Positions 1 through 5,819 of a stretch of 9,121 nucleotides of DNA are shown piece after piece. Numbering within the stretch: position 1 is the stretch's first letter; every line of letters starts with the position of its first letter. The translations under genes and the position numbers were made by a program. The notes under the pieces were generated by a model that had not been told where the DNA came from, did not search any database, and was given only the letters and a program-made list of their open reading frames with translations. Source of the DNA: CAIYXV01 sp035506255 (GTDB lineage: Bacteria; Margulisbacteria; WOR-1; XYC2-FULL-46-14; WPAF01); NCBI GenBank assembly GCA_035506255.1, contig DATJPS010000067.1, positions 1 through 9,121 on the forward strand, read 5' to 3'.

Positions 1-2
1 TC

Positions 3-1163
3 CCGTCCGCCCCGGCGGTCGAAAAGCAAAAAACCGACAATTCTTCTTTCTTCGCTCCTAAGATCGTCCGTCAACCAAGGAAAAAAGCGGCCGCGAAAAA
101 GCCGGCCGAAGAATCCAAACCGACACCTCCGCCATTCAAACCGCAGCCGATCCCGTCCGCCGCCTCCTCCACCGGGGAGATCGTTCAGCAGATTTTCATT
201 TGGATGTCGGTGGTATCGGTACTGGCCATCATTTTATTGCTGCGGATACTCTGGACCAACATCGCCAGCTTCTTTGAAAGCAAAAAGCAGCAGGTCTGCT
301 CGGAATGCCACTGGATCAATCCGGCGGGGGCCGAGTTCTGCTCCAAATGCGGGGCGCGGCTAAAACCCTGGTCCAGCGTGAGCGCCAGCCAGAAAAAATG
401 GTACGGCAAGTTCGGCTGGAGAAGGAACCCCTTCACGCTCGATATCATGCCCAATCTCTTTACCGGTTACCAGTCGCAGGTGGAGACGGTGCTGGAAAAG
501 ATATATCAGAAGAGCGGCCATATCATGATCACGGGGAACAAGGGGGCGGGCAAGACCACGCTGCTCAAATGGCTGGCCGACAAGCTGAAGGACGACTTCC
601 ATACCATCTACATCCCCCGTCCCACCGACGATTTTGACGACCTGCTCGAGTATATGGCCACTTCTTTAAAGGTCAAAAAGACGCGGGACAAGAAGTTCTC
701 CATTTACGACATCGAAGCGATCGCCAGCAGCAGCAACAAGAACATCCTGCTGCTTCTCGACGAAGCCCACGAGTTCACCGCCGAGTTCGAACGCCCGCTC
801 CGCTCGCTGGGCGACCTTAACGGCGTCTCGTTCGTACTGGCGGGACTTCCAGAAACGGTCGAAAAGATAAAAAATCTGAGCGCGCCGTTCTATGATAGAA
901 TTGTGGAGAAGGTGGTGCTCGAGCACCTGACCGCCGAAGAGACCCGGGACCTGATCAAGAAAAGGATCGAGAACGTGGGCGGGGAAGAGACTAAGCCCTT
1001 CACCCACGAGGCGCTCCTCAAGATCCACGATCTGGGACAGGGTGTGCCCCGCAAGATACTCAAGGTGTGCGATTGGATCGTGACCGACGCCATCCGGCAC
1101 GACCTCGACTCGATCGGGGAAACGGCCGGCGCCGGTTACCGCGATGAAGGAGAAAAGAGATGA
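3..1163 (+). CDS. Membrane-anchored zinc-ribbon ExeA-like AAA ATPase (5' partial)
   Basis: The reading frame is open from the window edge, so the true start lies upstream; 386 residues are visible. An ATG at 204 falls inside the hydrophobic helix and is unlikely to be the start. The order seen is a Pro/Ala/Lys-rich, probably disordered stretch (visible residues 1-58), one membrane helix (about 62-85), a zinc ribbon with Cys99, Cys102, Cys113 and Cys116 (CSEC...CSKC), then a P-loop ATPase. The ATPase has a WRRNPF element, Walker A GNKGAGKTT (178-186) and Walker B LLLLDEAHE (about nt 747-773). The NPF element followed by the P-loop resembles the ExeA/GspA and TniB group of AAA ATPases. ExeA-type proteins help assemble secretion or pilus machinery; no such genes are visible here, so the role is open. 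The stop overlaps the next start (ATGA, 1160-1163), implying coupled translation with the response regulator. Confidence 0.8.
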   Translation, partial: PSAPAVEKQKTDNSSFFAPKIVRQPRKKAAAKKPAEESKPTPPPFKPQPIPSAASSTGEIVQQIFIWMSVVSVLAIILLLRILWTNIASFFESKKQQVCSECHWINPAGAEFCSKCGARLKPWSSVSASQKKWYGKFGWRRNPFTLDIMPNLFTGYQSQVETVLEKIYQKSGHIMITGNKGAGKTTLLKWLADKLKDDFHTIYIPRPTDDFDDLLEYMATSLKVKKTRDKKFSIYDIEAIASSSNKNILLLLDEAHEFTAEFERPLRSLGDLNGVSFVLAGLPETVEKIKNLSAPFYDRIVEKVVLEHLTAEETRDLIKKRIENVGGEETKPFTHEALLKIHDLGQGVPRKILKVCDWIVTDAIRHDLDSIGETAGAGYRDEGEKR

Positions 1164-1525
1164 AAAAGAAGGTCCTGATCGTTGATGACGCTCCGGAGAT
1201 CGTTGAGATCCTTGAGGACTTGATCGAGTCCGCCGGTTACCAGGCGTTCTCTTCCCCTGATGCCGAGAAAGCGCTGGAAATGATACCCCACAACCGTCCC
1301 GACCTGATACTGCTCGACCTTTTGCTCCCGCGGATGAGCGGAGCGGAGTTCGCGCGGAAAATGAAAGTGGACGAATCGACCAAGACCATTCCGATCATCA
1401 TCGTATCCGTGCTTAAAAAGGACGACCGGAAGAATGAGGGGCTGGAAAAGGTCTCCGACGATTACATCGAAAAGCCGTTCGAACCCAAGGACCTGTTAAA
1501 TCATGTAAAGAGATTCCTTGCATGA
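1160..1525 (+). CDS. Single-domain response regulator (CheY-like receiver)
   Basis: This 121-residue protein is a complete receiver domain with no output domain. All signature residues are visible: acidic pair Asp9/Asp10 (VDDAPE), phosphoacceptor Asp53 (LILLDLLLP), Ser83 in the switch Thr/Ser position (IIIVSV) and invariant Lys105 (EKPFEP). It should accept a phosphoryl group from a histidine kinase or phosphotransfer protein and signal through protein contacts rather than DNA binding. The start is set by an AAGGAG ribosome site at 1146-1151 and overlaps the stop of the AAA ATPase gene. Its own stop overlaps the next start (ATGA, 1522-1525). The likely partners are therefore the two flanking proteins. 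The family call is secure; the signal and target are not visible. Confidence 0.93.
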   Translation: MKKKVLIVDDAPEIVEILEDLIESAGYQAFSSPDAEKALEMIPHNRPDLILLDLLLPRMSGAEFARKMKVDESTKTIPIIIVSVLKKDDRKNEGLEKVSDDYIEKPFEPKDLLNHVKRFLA

Positions 1526-1722
1526 GCGAACAAGACGACTTGGAACAAAAAAGACTGCAGCATAAGCTGCTTGAGCCCATGACGATCATTTACGGCCAGG
1601 TGAACATATTGCTGGACGGTCTGGCGGGGGAATTGAACGATAACCAGAAGGCCCGCCTGACCAAGATCAAAGAACTTTCGGAAAAGCTGACCAACAATAT
1701 AAGAGAACATTTGAAAATGTAG
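1522..1722 (+). CDS. Orphan HisKA-type (DHp) helical hairpin protein, 66 aa
   Basis: The protein is short, charged and helical. Its sequence aligns by eye with the HisKA dimerisation and phosphotransfer domain of histidine kinases. Residues 14-20 (HKLLEPM) match the H-E-L-R-T-P-L box, placing His14 at the phosphorylated histidine. The following segment (ILLDGLAGELNDNQK) matches the usual second-helix region. No ATP-binding catalytic domain follows: the stop at 1720-1722 is directly followed by a riboswitch, so a frameshifted kinase tail is not hidden downstream. It could be a phosphotransfer protein, a phosphatase or dimerisation partner for the upstream response regulator, or a fragment that has lost its catalytic half. 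Translation is coupled to the receiver gene by an ATGA overlap. The domain match is a visual judgement on a short sequence and is moderately sure. Confidence 0.6.
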   Translation: MSEQDDLEQKRLQHKLLEPMTIIYGQVNILLDGLAGELNDNQKARLTKIKELSEKLTNNIREHLKM

Positions 1723-1817
1723 TCTTTTAGGGGAGCCCCATCGGATTCGGGGCTGAGAACCTCGGGTAAGCCGGGGGACCCGTGGAACCTGATCAGGTTA
1801 AAACCTGCGGAGGGAGA
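1723..1817 (+). promoter_or_regulatory. TPP riboswitch (THI element)
   Basis: The conserved thiamin pyrophosphate aptamer elements occur in order: AGGGGAGCC (1729-1737), a GCCCC/GGGGC stem (1735-1739 with 1749-1753), CTGAGA (1753-1758), ACCC (1778-1781), GAACCTGATC (1785-1794), GGTTA (1796-1800), ACCTGCG (1803-1809) and AGGGA (1811-1815). An extra hairpin (CTCGG 1761-1765 with CCGGG 1771-1775) sits between CTGAGA and ACCC. The Shine-Dalgarno-like GGAGGGA (1809-1815) lies in the 3' part of the aptamer, 7 nt before the ATG at 1823. I see no separate terminator, so control is most simply translational: TPP binding hides the ribosome site. The closing P1 stem looks AU-rich and weak. The element begins directly after the previous stop codon. 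Confidence 0.95.
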
Positions 1818-1822
1818 AAACA

Positions 1823-2869
1823 ATGAACGACGAAAAACTGCCCGAACTCGGAAAGATCCACCCCGAATTCTTCGATAGTGTCATCTATCCCCGGCTGGGA
1901 GCAAAAGACAACAGCATCCTGATCGGTCCCACCCACGGCATCGATTACGGCGTGATCAAATTGGGAGAGACCTGCCTCTCCTTCTCCACCGATCCGTTCT
2001 TCATCGTCCCCGCCTACGGTTTTGCCCGCGCCGCCTGGTTCGCTTTTCATATAATAATGTCCGATGTCGCGGTCTCCGGACTCCTTCCCCGTTATTTGAC
2101 GGTCGATCTTAACCTGCCACCCTCGATCACCGAGGCGGAGCTGTCGGAAATGTGGGGAGCGGTCGACAGGGAAGCGCGTAAATACGGCGTAAGCATAATC
2201 ACCGGACATACCGCCCGCTATGCCGGATGCAATTACCCGATGGTCGGCGGAGCGACCTCGATCGCGACCGGCACCAACGCCGAGCTTCGCGGTCCGCACC
2301 GGGTCAAACGGGGAGATCTGGTCGTCATCACCAAAGGGCCGGCGGTCGAGACGACCGGACTGTTGGCCATCTCTTTCCCCGGAAAGTTCGAATCCGCTTT
2401 TGGAAAAGAATTCCAGAAAAAGGCGGAGGATATCTTTTTCCAGATGTCGGTGATGGACGACTGCGCCATTGCCCGCCGGTTCAAGGGAGTGCACGCCATG
2501 CACGACGCCACCGAATGCGGTATCTGGGGCGGCTTGTTTGAGATGGCGCGGGCGGGGAACTATGGATTGAGGATCGAAAAGGAAAGGGTCGTGAAGCAGG
2601 ATGTGATCGTAAAGACCTGCGAACATTTCGGGATCGATCCTTTCACCTCGATAAGCGAGGGGACGCTGTTGGCGATGGTTGCCGCGGAAGAAGCCGAAGA
2701 GTTGGTGGAGGAATTTAAAAGGAACGGCATATTAAGCAGTATCGCGGGAGAAGTGGTCGATCGCAGGGATGGGATAAAGATAAAGGAGAACGGAAGATCG
2801 ACCGAACTTGATCATCCCAAGATAGACCCATATTGGGGATTGATGGAAAAGCTTTCAAAAGAGATCTGA
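1823..2869 (+). CDS. AIR synthase-related (PurM/ThiL/HypE superfamily) protein under TPP control
   Basis: This 348-residue protein belongs to the two-domain ATP-binding superfamily that includes PurM, ThiL, HypE and SelD. The N-terminal half carries GIDYGV (39-44), STDPF (55-59), SDVAVSG (80-86) and GHT (128-130). The C-terminal half begins near RGDLVVITKGP (163-172) and carries HDATECGIWGG (227-237), like the HD-T-GG motif of AIRS_C domains. It lacks the C-terminal cysteine that HypE uses in cyanide-ligand synthesis (it ends KLSKEI), and the ThiL/HypE GDDA-type motif appears as GIDYG, so neither name can be transferred. The TPP riboswitch immediately upstream implies a place in thiamin metabolism: a divergent ThiL-like kinase, or another ATP-dependent or phosphate-handling step on a thiamin precursor. 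It is the only gene between that riboswitch and the next promoter. Family is confident; function is inferred from the riboswitch. Confidence 0.85.
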   Translation: MNDEKLPELGKIHPEFFDSVIYPRLGAKDNSILIGPTHGIDYGVIKLGETCLSFSTDPFFIVPAYGFARAAWFAFHIIMSDVAVSGLLPRYLTVDLNLPPSITEAELSEMWGAVDREARKYGVSIITGHTARYAGCNYPMVGGATSIATGTNAELRGPHRVKRGDLVVITKGPAVETTGLLAISFPGKFESAFGKEFQKKAEDIFFQMSVMDDCAIARRFKGVHAMHDATECGIWGGLFEMARAGNYGLRIEKERVVKQDVIVKTCEHFGIDPFTSISEGTLLAMVAAEEAEELVEEFKRNGILSSIAGEVVDRRDGIKIKENGRSTELDHPKIDPYWGLMEKLSKEI

Positions 2870-2884
2870 TCAAATACGACCCAC

Positions 2885-2913
2885 TTGACAAAAATATTGA
2901 GATATTATATAAT
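2885..2913 (+). promoter_or_regulatory. Consensus sigma-70 promoter for the rrf2/met-cys operon
   Basis: A perfect -35 TTGACA (2885-2890) and a perfect -10 TATAAT (2908-2913) are separated by exactly 17 bases. Transcription should start near 2920, leaving a leader of about 65 nt before the regulator gene. The region is AT-rich against its surroundings. A near-palindrome AATATTGAGATATT (2893-2906) fills the spacer, and ATATGTTTAATATG lies just downstream. Either could be an operator, but neither matches a regulator consensus that I can confirm. Confidence 0.85.
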
Positions 2914-2974
2914 CCTTACTATTCTGATATGTTTAATATGCAATTATCTGGTTATTGTTCCGATATATAGGCGA

Positions 2975-2980
2975 TGGAGG
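2975..2980 (+). promoter_or_regulatory. Ribosome binding site fixing the rrf2 regulator start
   Basis: TGGAGG lies 5 nt upstream of the ATG at 2986. The alternative in-frame ATG at 2974 overlaps this site and has no ribosome site of its own. The start is therefore 2986, giving the MKIS N-terminus usual in the family. Confidence 0.8.
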
Positions 2981-2985
2981 TTAAT

Positions 2986-3396
2986 ATGAAAATCTCTGCC
3001 AAAACGGTTTACGGGTTGCAGGCACTGCTGGAAATAGCGGCCCACCCTGCCATGGACGAGCTCAAGACCACCGAGATCGCTTCGGCGCAGAAGATCCCGG
3101 CCAAGTTTTTAGAGCAGATCATGGTAGCGCTCAAGAAAGCCGGGTTGGTAAAGAGCCTTCGCGGCAGGAGCGGCGGATATTCGTTAGGCCGCCGGACGGC
3201 GGAAATATCGCTATTAGACGTGATCGAAGCGCTGGAGGGTAAATTCGAGTATAAAAAATCCAAGCGATCGACCGTAGTCAACGAAGCACTATCGCTTGCA
3301 ATGGAAAAAACCAGTGAAGCATTAAAGAGCCTGACCCTGGAACAGTTAATAGAAGAAAAAAGAAAAAAAGACCGGACTTTCGTCTATTCAATATAA
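2986..3396 (+). CDS. Rrf2-family transcriptional regulator, cysteine-free (CymR-like)
   Basis: This 136-residue protein opens with MKISAKTVYGLQALL, the typical Rrf2 first helix. It continues with a winged helix-turn-helix (about residues 27-58) and a wing RGRSGGYSLGR (59-69), the standard R-G-x-x-GGY-x-L signature. There is no cysteine anywhere, so it cannot hold an iron-sulfur cluster as IscR and NsrR do. It is therefore closer in character to CymR, the cysteine-metabolism repressor of Firmicutes, which works in complex with the cysteine synthase CysK. The tail is a lysine/glutamate-rich helix. It is the first gene of an operon encoding methionine and cysteine synthesis, including two CysK proteins, and has its own consensus promoter. 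Autoregulation and control of the downstream genes is the natural inference; CymR equivalence is not proven. Confidence 0.9.
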   Translation: MKISAKTVYGLQALLEIAAHPAMDELKTTEIASAQKIPAKFLEQIMVALKKAGLVKSLRGRSGGYSLGRRTAEISLLDVIEALEGKFEYKKSKRSTVVNEALSLAMEKTSEALKSLTLEQLIEEKRKKDRTFVYSI

Positions 3397-3408
3397 AAGG
3401 AGGCAGCC

Positions 3409-3498
3409 ATGGATAATATAATATTTTCTGCGGGTTCCGGCCCATCGTTCCGTTCCGCGATCACGGCAATCGCCTCCATGATAATGTGTAGCATCTAA
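3409..3498 (+). CDS. Candidate leader peptide ORF, 29 codons
   Basis: An ATG at 3409 is preceded by AAAGGAGG (3396-3403) at 5 nt spacing, as good a ribosome site as any in the window, and the frame runs 29 codons to TAA. The peptide resembles no family I know. Its C-terminal residues are SMIMCSI: two Met codons (3478-3480, 3484-3486) and one Cys codon (3487-3489) lie just before the left arm of a strong hairpin. This arrangement, upstream of methionine and cysteine genes, suggests a leader peptide whose translation reports aminoacyl-tRNA supply. The codon run is modest next to classical attenuators, and no terminator U-tract follows, so control could be translational or the ORF could be an unrelated small protein. 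A minus-strand frame covering the same stretch is also open and has no better support. Confidence 0.4.
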   Translation: MDNIIFSAGSGPSFRSAITAIASMIMCSI

Positions 3499-3525
3499 TG
3501 CCCGTTTTGGCCATGGCATTAGATG
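3492..3525 (+). promoter_or_regulatory. 11-bp perfect hairpin in the metY leader
   Basis: CATCTAATGCC (3492-3502) and GGCATTAGATG (3515-3525) are exact inverted repeats around a 12-nt loop. The stop codon of the upstream 29-codon ORF lies within the left arm. A T-run is absent after the right arm, so it is not a standard intrinsic terminator. It could be a leader regulatory stem, an RNA processing site or an operator in DNA. The structure is certain; its role is inferred. Confidence 0.7.
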
Positions 3526-3577
3526 TAATCCCCGGCCGGACAATGGACCAGGCAAATAATCAAGGAGGAAAATTACA

Positions 3578-4870
3578 ATGAGCAAGATCGACGATAAATT
3601 GAAAGCGGATTCCATTCTTCTTCACGGCGGCCAGGAACCGGACCCCACCACCGGTTCAAGGGCGGTGCCGATCTATCTGACGACGTCCTACCAGTTCAAA
3701 GACGCGGAACACGCCGCCAATCTTTTCGGTCTCAAAGAATTCGGCAACATCTATACCCGGCTCATGAACCCAACGACCGATGTTTTTGAAAAGCGGATAG
3801 CATTGCTTGATGGCGGCGTTGGCGCCCTGGCCACCGCCAGCGGACAGGCCGCGATCTCCCTTTCTCTCCTGAACATCGCCCAGGCCGGGGATGAGATCGT
3901 TTCCGCCGATAATCTGTACGGCGGGACCTACACCCTATTGTCTCAAACTTTCAAAAAGCTTGGGATAAAGGTAACTTTCGTAAAGTCCAACGACTTCAAG
4001 GCGCTGGAAAAGGCGATCACCCCCAAAACTAAGGCCGTGTACGCGGAAACTATCGGCAACCCCAAACTTGATATCGCGGACATCGAAGGATATGCCAAAG
4101 TGGCCCATCAACATGGCATCCCGCTGGTCGTAGACAACACGTCCGCCCCGTATATATTCAAACCTATCGATTTTGGGGCCGATATAGTGGTATATTCCGC
4201 CACAAAATTCATCGGCGGACACGGGACCACGCTCGGAGGCGTTATCGTAGACTCCGGAAATTTCAACTGGGAGAACGGTAAATTCCCGCTTATAACCGAG
4301 CCGGACCCAAGCTATCATGGGCTTAAATTCGTCGATGCGTTGAGGCCGATGGGAAATATCGCATACATTATCAAAGCCCGCGTTAACCTGCTTCGCGATC
4401 TCGGGCCGACGGTATCGCCCTTCAATTCGTTCCTCTTCCTGCAAGGGCTTGAGACCCTGCATCTCAGGATAATCCGTCACAGCGAGAATGCGCTCGCGGT
4501 CGCCAGACACCTGGGAAAGCACCCGAAGGTCGCATGGGTGAACTATCCCGGCCTCGATTCAAGCCCGGAAAAAGAGCGGGCCAAAAAATATCTCCCCAAA
4601 GGCGCAGGCGCGATCATCGGTTTCGGCATCAAGGGAGGTATCGAATCGGGTAAAAAGTTCATCAATTCCCTCCAACTGTTCTCGCATTTAGCGAATATCG
4701 GGGATGCAAAATCGCTTGCGATCCATCCCGCCAGCACCACTCACTCTCAGCTTTCCCCGGAGGAACAGCTGTCAACCGGGGTCACGTCCGACTTTATCCG
4801 GCTCTCGATAGGCATCGAGGACCTGACCGATATCGTCGGGGACCTGGACCAGGCGTTGGCGCAATCGTAA
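3578..4870 (+). CDS. metY: O-acetylhomoserine sulfhydrylase (O-acetylhomoserine aminocarboxypropyltransferase)
   Basis: This PLP enzyme of the Cys/Met metabolism family makes homocysteine from O-acetylhomoserine and sulfide in the cytoplasm. Its 430 residues match the MetY length; cystathionine gamma-synthases are usually nearer 380-400. Visible sites are YTRLMNPT (59-66, phosphate binding from the neighbouring subunit), the SGQ turn (89-91), Tyr114 in DNLYGGT (cofactor stacking), Asp186 in VVDNT (pyridine nitrogen) and the Schiff-base Lys210 in SATKFIGGHG. The C-terminal part has HPASTTH and the carboxylate-binding arginine in SDFIRLSIGIED. The ribosome site AAGGAGG (3562-3568) is 9 nt before the ATG. 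Downstream metX supplies its substrate, which favours O-acetylhomoserine over other gamma-substituted homoserines. The 180-nt leader before it may regulate it. Confidence 0.95.
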   Translation: MSKIDDKLKADSILLHGGQEPDPTTGSRAVPIYLTTSYQFKDAEHAANLFGLKEFGNIYTRLMNPTTDVFEKRIALLDGGVGALATASGQAAISLSLLNIAQAGDEIVSADNLYGGTYTLLSQTFKKLGIKVTFVKSNDFKALEKAITPKTKAVYAETIGNPKLDIADIEGYAKVAHQHGIPLVVDNTSAPYIFKPIDFGADIVVYSATKFIGGHGTTLGGVIVDSGNFNWENGKFPLITEPDPSYHGLKFVDALRPMGNIAYIIKARVNLLRDLGPTVSPFNSFLFLQGLETLHLRIIRHSENALAVARHLGKHPKVAWVNYPGLDSSPEKERAKKYLPKGAGAIIGFGIKGGIESGKKFINSLQLFSHLANIGDAKSLAIHPASTTHSQLSPEEQLSTGVTSDFIRLSIGIEDLTDIVGDLDQALAQS

Positions 4871-4876
4871 AGGAGG
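4869..4876 (+). promoter_or_regulatory. Ribosome binding site fixing the first cysK start
   Basis: AAAGGAGG overlaps the metY stop codon. It is 7 nt from the ATG at 4884 but only 1 nt from the in-frame ATG at 4878, so 4884 is the likely start. Stop and ribosome site overlap, pointing to coupled translation of metY and cysK. Confidence 0.75.
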
Positions 4877-4883
4877 AATGCAG

Positions 4884-5819
4884 ATGTCAAATATTTACAA
4901 CAGTATAACAGAAACGATCGGGAAAACGCCGCTGATCAGATTGAACCATCTTGACGGCGGGCTGAACGGGGCCGTACTGGCAAAGATAGAATCTTTCAAC
5001 CCTTTGTCCAGCGTCAAGGACCGGCTGGGCCTGGCCCTCATCGAGGCTGGCGAAAAGACCGGAAGGATCAAGAAGGATACGGTCATCATCGAGCCGACCA
5101 GCGGGAATACCGGCATCGCCCTGGCCTTTGTCTGCGCCGCGCGCGGTTACCGGCTAATACTTACCATGCCTGAAACGATGAGCGTGGAACGCAGGCAGTT
5201 ATTGAAGATATTCGGCGCGGAACTGGTATTGACCGAGGGCGCTAAGGGAATGAGCGGCGCGGTGGCCAAGGCCAGCGAGCTGGCGGCCGCAACGCCAAAC
5301 AGCTTTATCCCCCAGCAGTTCGATAACCCTGCCAATCCGGAGATCCACCGGAAAACCACCGCGGAGGAGATCTGGCAGGACACCGACGGCAAGGTGGATT
5401 ATCTGATCGCCGGTGTGGGTACGGGGGGAACGATCACCGGCGTTGGCGAGATCCTGAAAAAGCGGCGTCCCGAAGTCAAGGTGATCGCGGTGGAGCCTAA
5501 CGATTCCCCCGTACTATCGGGCGGTAAGCCCGGCCCGCACAAGATCCAGGGGATCGGCGCCGGGTTCGTTCCCAAAGTGTTCAACGCCGGGATCGTGGAC
5601 GAGATCATCAAGGTGACCAATGACGATGCCGGGGCCGCTTCGCGCAAGCTAGCGCGCGCCGAAGGCATTCTGGCCGGGATATCAAGCGGTGCCGCGCTCT
5701 GGGCGGCATTGGAAGTGGCAAACCGGCCGGAAGCTAAGGGAAAGACCATCGTGGTGGTGCTTCCCGACACCGGAGAGAGGTATTTATCTACATGGCTATT
5801 CCAGGAAACGACGGCATAG
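4884..5819 (+). CDS. cysK: Cysteine synthase (O-acetylserine sulfhydrylase), first copy
   Basis: This 311-residue fold-type II PLP enzyme makes cysteine from O-acetylserine and sulfide. PLP Lys45 sits in NPLSSVKDR; the substrate loop TSGNTG is at 72-77; the phosphate-binding loop GVGTGGT is at 177-183; SSGAA, with the serine near the PLP ring nitrogen, follows; and the C-terminus reads PDTGERYLSTWLF, typical of CysK. The length is normal. The gene lies between metY and metX and overlaps metX by 28 bp, so it is embedded in the methionine module. A second copy lies 1.7 kb downstream with long stretches of near-identity. Both CysK and O-acetylserine-dependent cystathionine beta-synthase (MccA) have these motifs; CysK is the safer call. 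If the upstream regulator is CymR-like, this protein could also serve as its sensing partner. Confidence 0.92.
   Translation: MSNIYNSITETIGKTPLIRLNHLDGGLNGAVLAKIESFNPLSSVKDRLGLALIEAGEKTGRIKKDTVIIEPTSGNTGIALAFVCAARGYRLILTMPETMSVERRQLLKIFGAELVLTEGAKGMSGAVAKASELAAATPNSFIPQQFDNPANPEIHRKTTAEEIWQDTDGKVDYLIAGVGTGGTITGVGEILKKRRPEVKVIAVEPNDSPVLSGGKPGPHKIQGIGAGFVPKVFNAGIVDEIIKVTNDDAGAASRKLARAEGILAGISSGAALWAALEVANRPEAKGKTIVVVLPDTGERYLSTWLFQETTA

Noticed and set aside
204..1163. Start of the AAA ATPase at ATG 204
   Set aside because: The frame is open for 67 codons upstream with protein-like composition, and this ATG lies inside the membrane helix with no good ribosome site.
1522..1900. The 66-aa DHp protein as a frameshifted full histidine kinase
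   Set aside because: The sequence after its stop is a well-formed riboswitch and then an unrelated gene, so no ATPase domain remnant exists downstream.
1793..2626. Long open frame on the minus strand, and similar minus-strand frames throughout
   Set aside because: They lie opposite well-supported genes, lack ribosome sites and family motifs, and have low-complexity or arginine/glycine-rich translations typical of antisense frames.
1823..2869. Naming the TPP-controlled gene hypE or thiL
   Set aside because: The C-terminal cysteine needed for HypE chemistry is absent, and the usual GDDA-type motif is replaced by GIDYG. Only superfamily membership is supported.
3492..3535. Intrinsic terminator at the leader hairpin
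   Set aside because: The hairpin is strong, but GTAATCCCCGG follows rather than a T-run.
3397..3577. SAM riboswitch or T-box upstream of metY
   Set aside because: I looked for the conserved SAM-I core and the T-box AGGGTGGNACCGCG and found neither. Other SAM riboswitch classes were judged only by eye.
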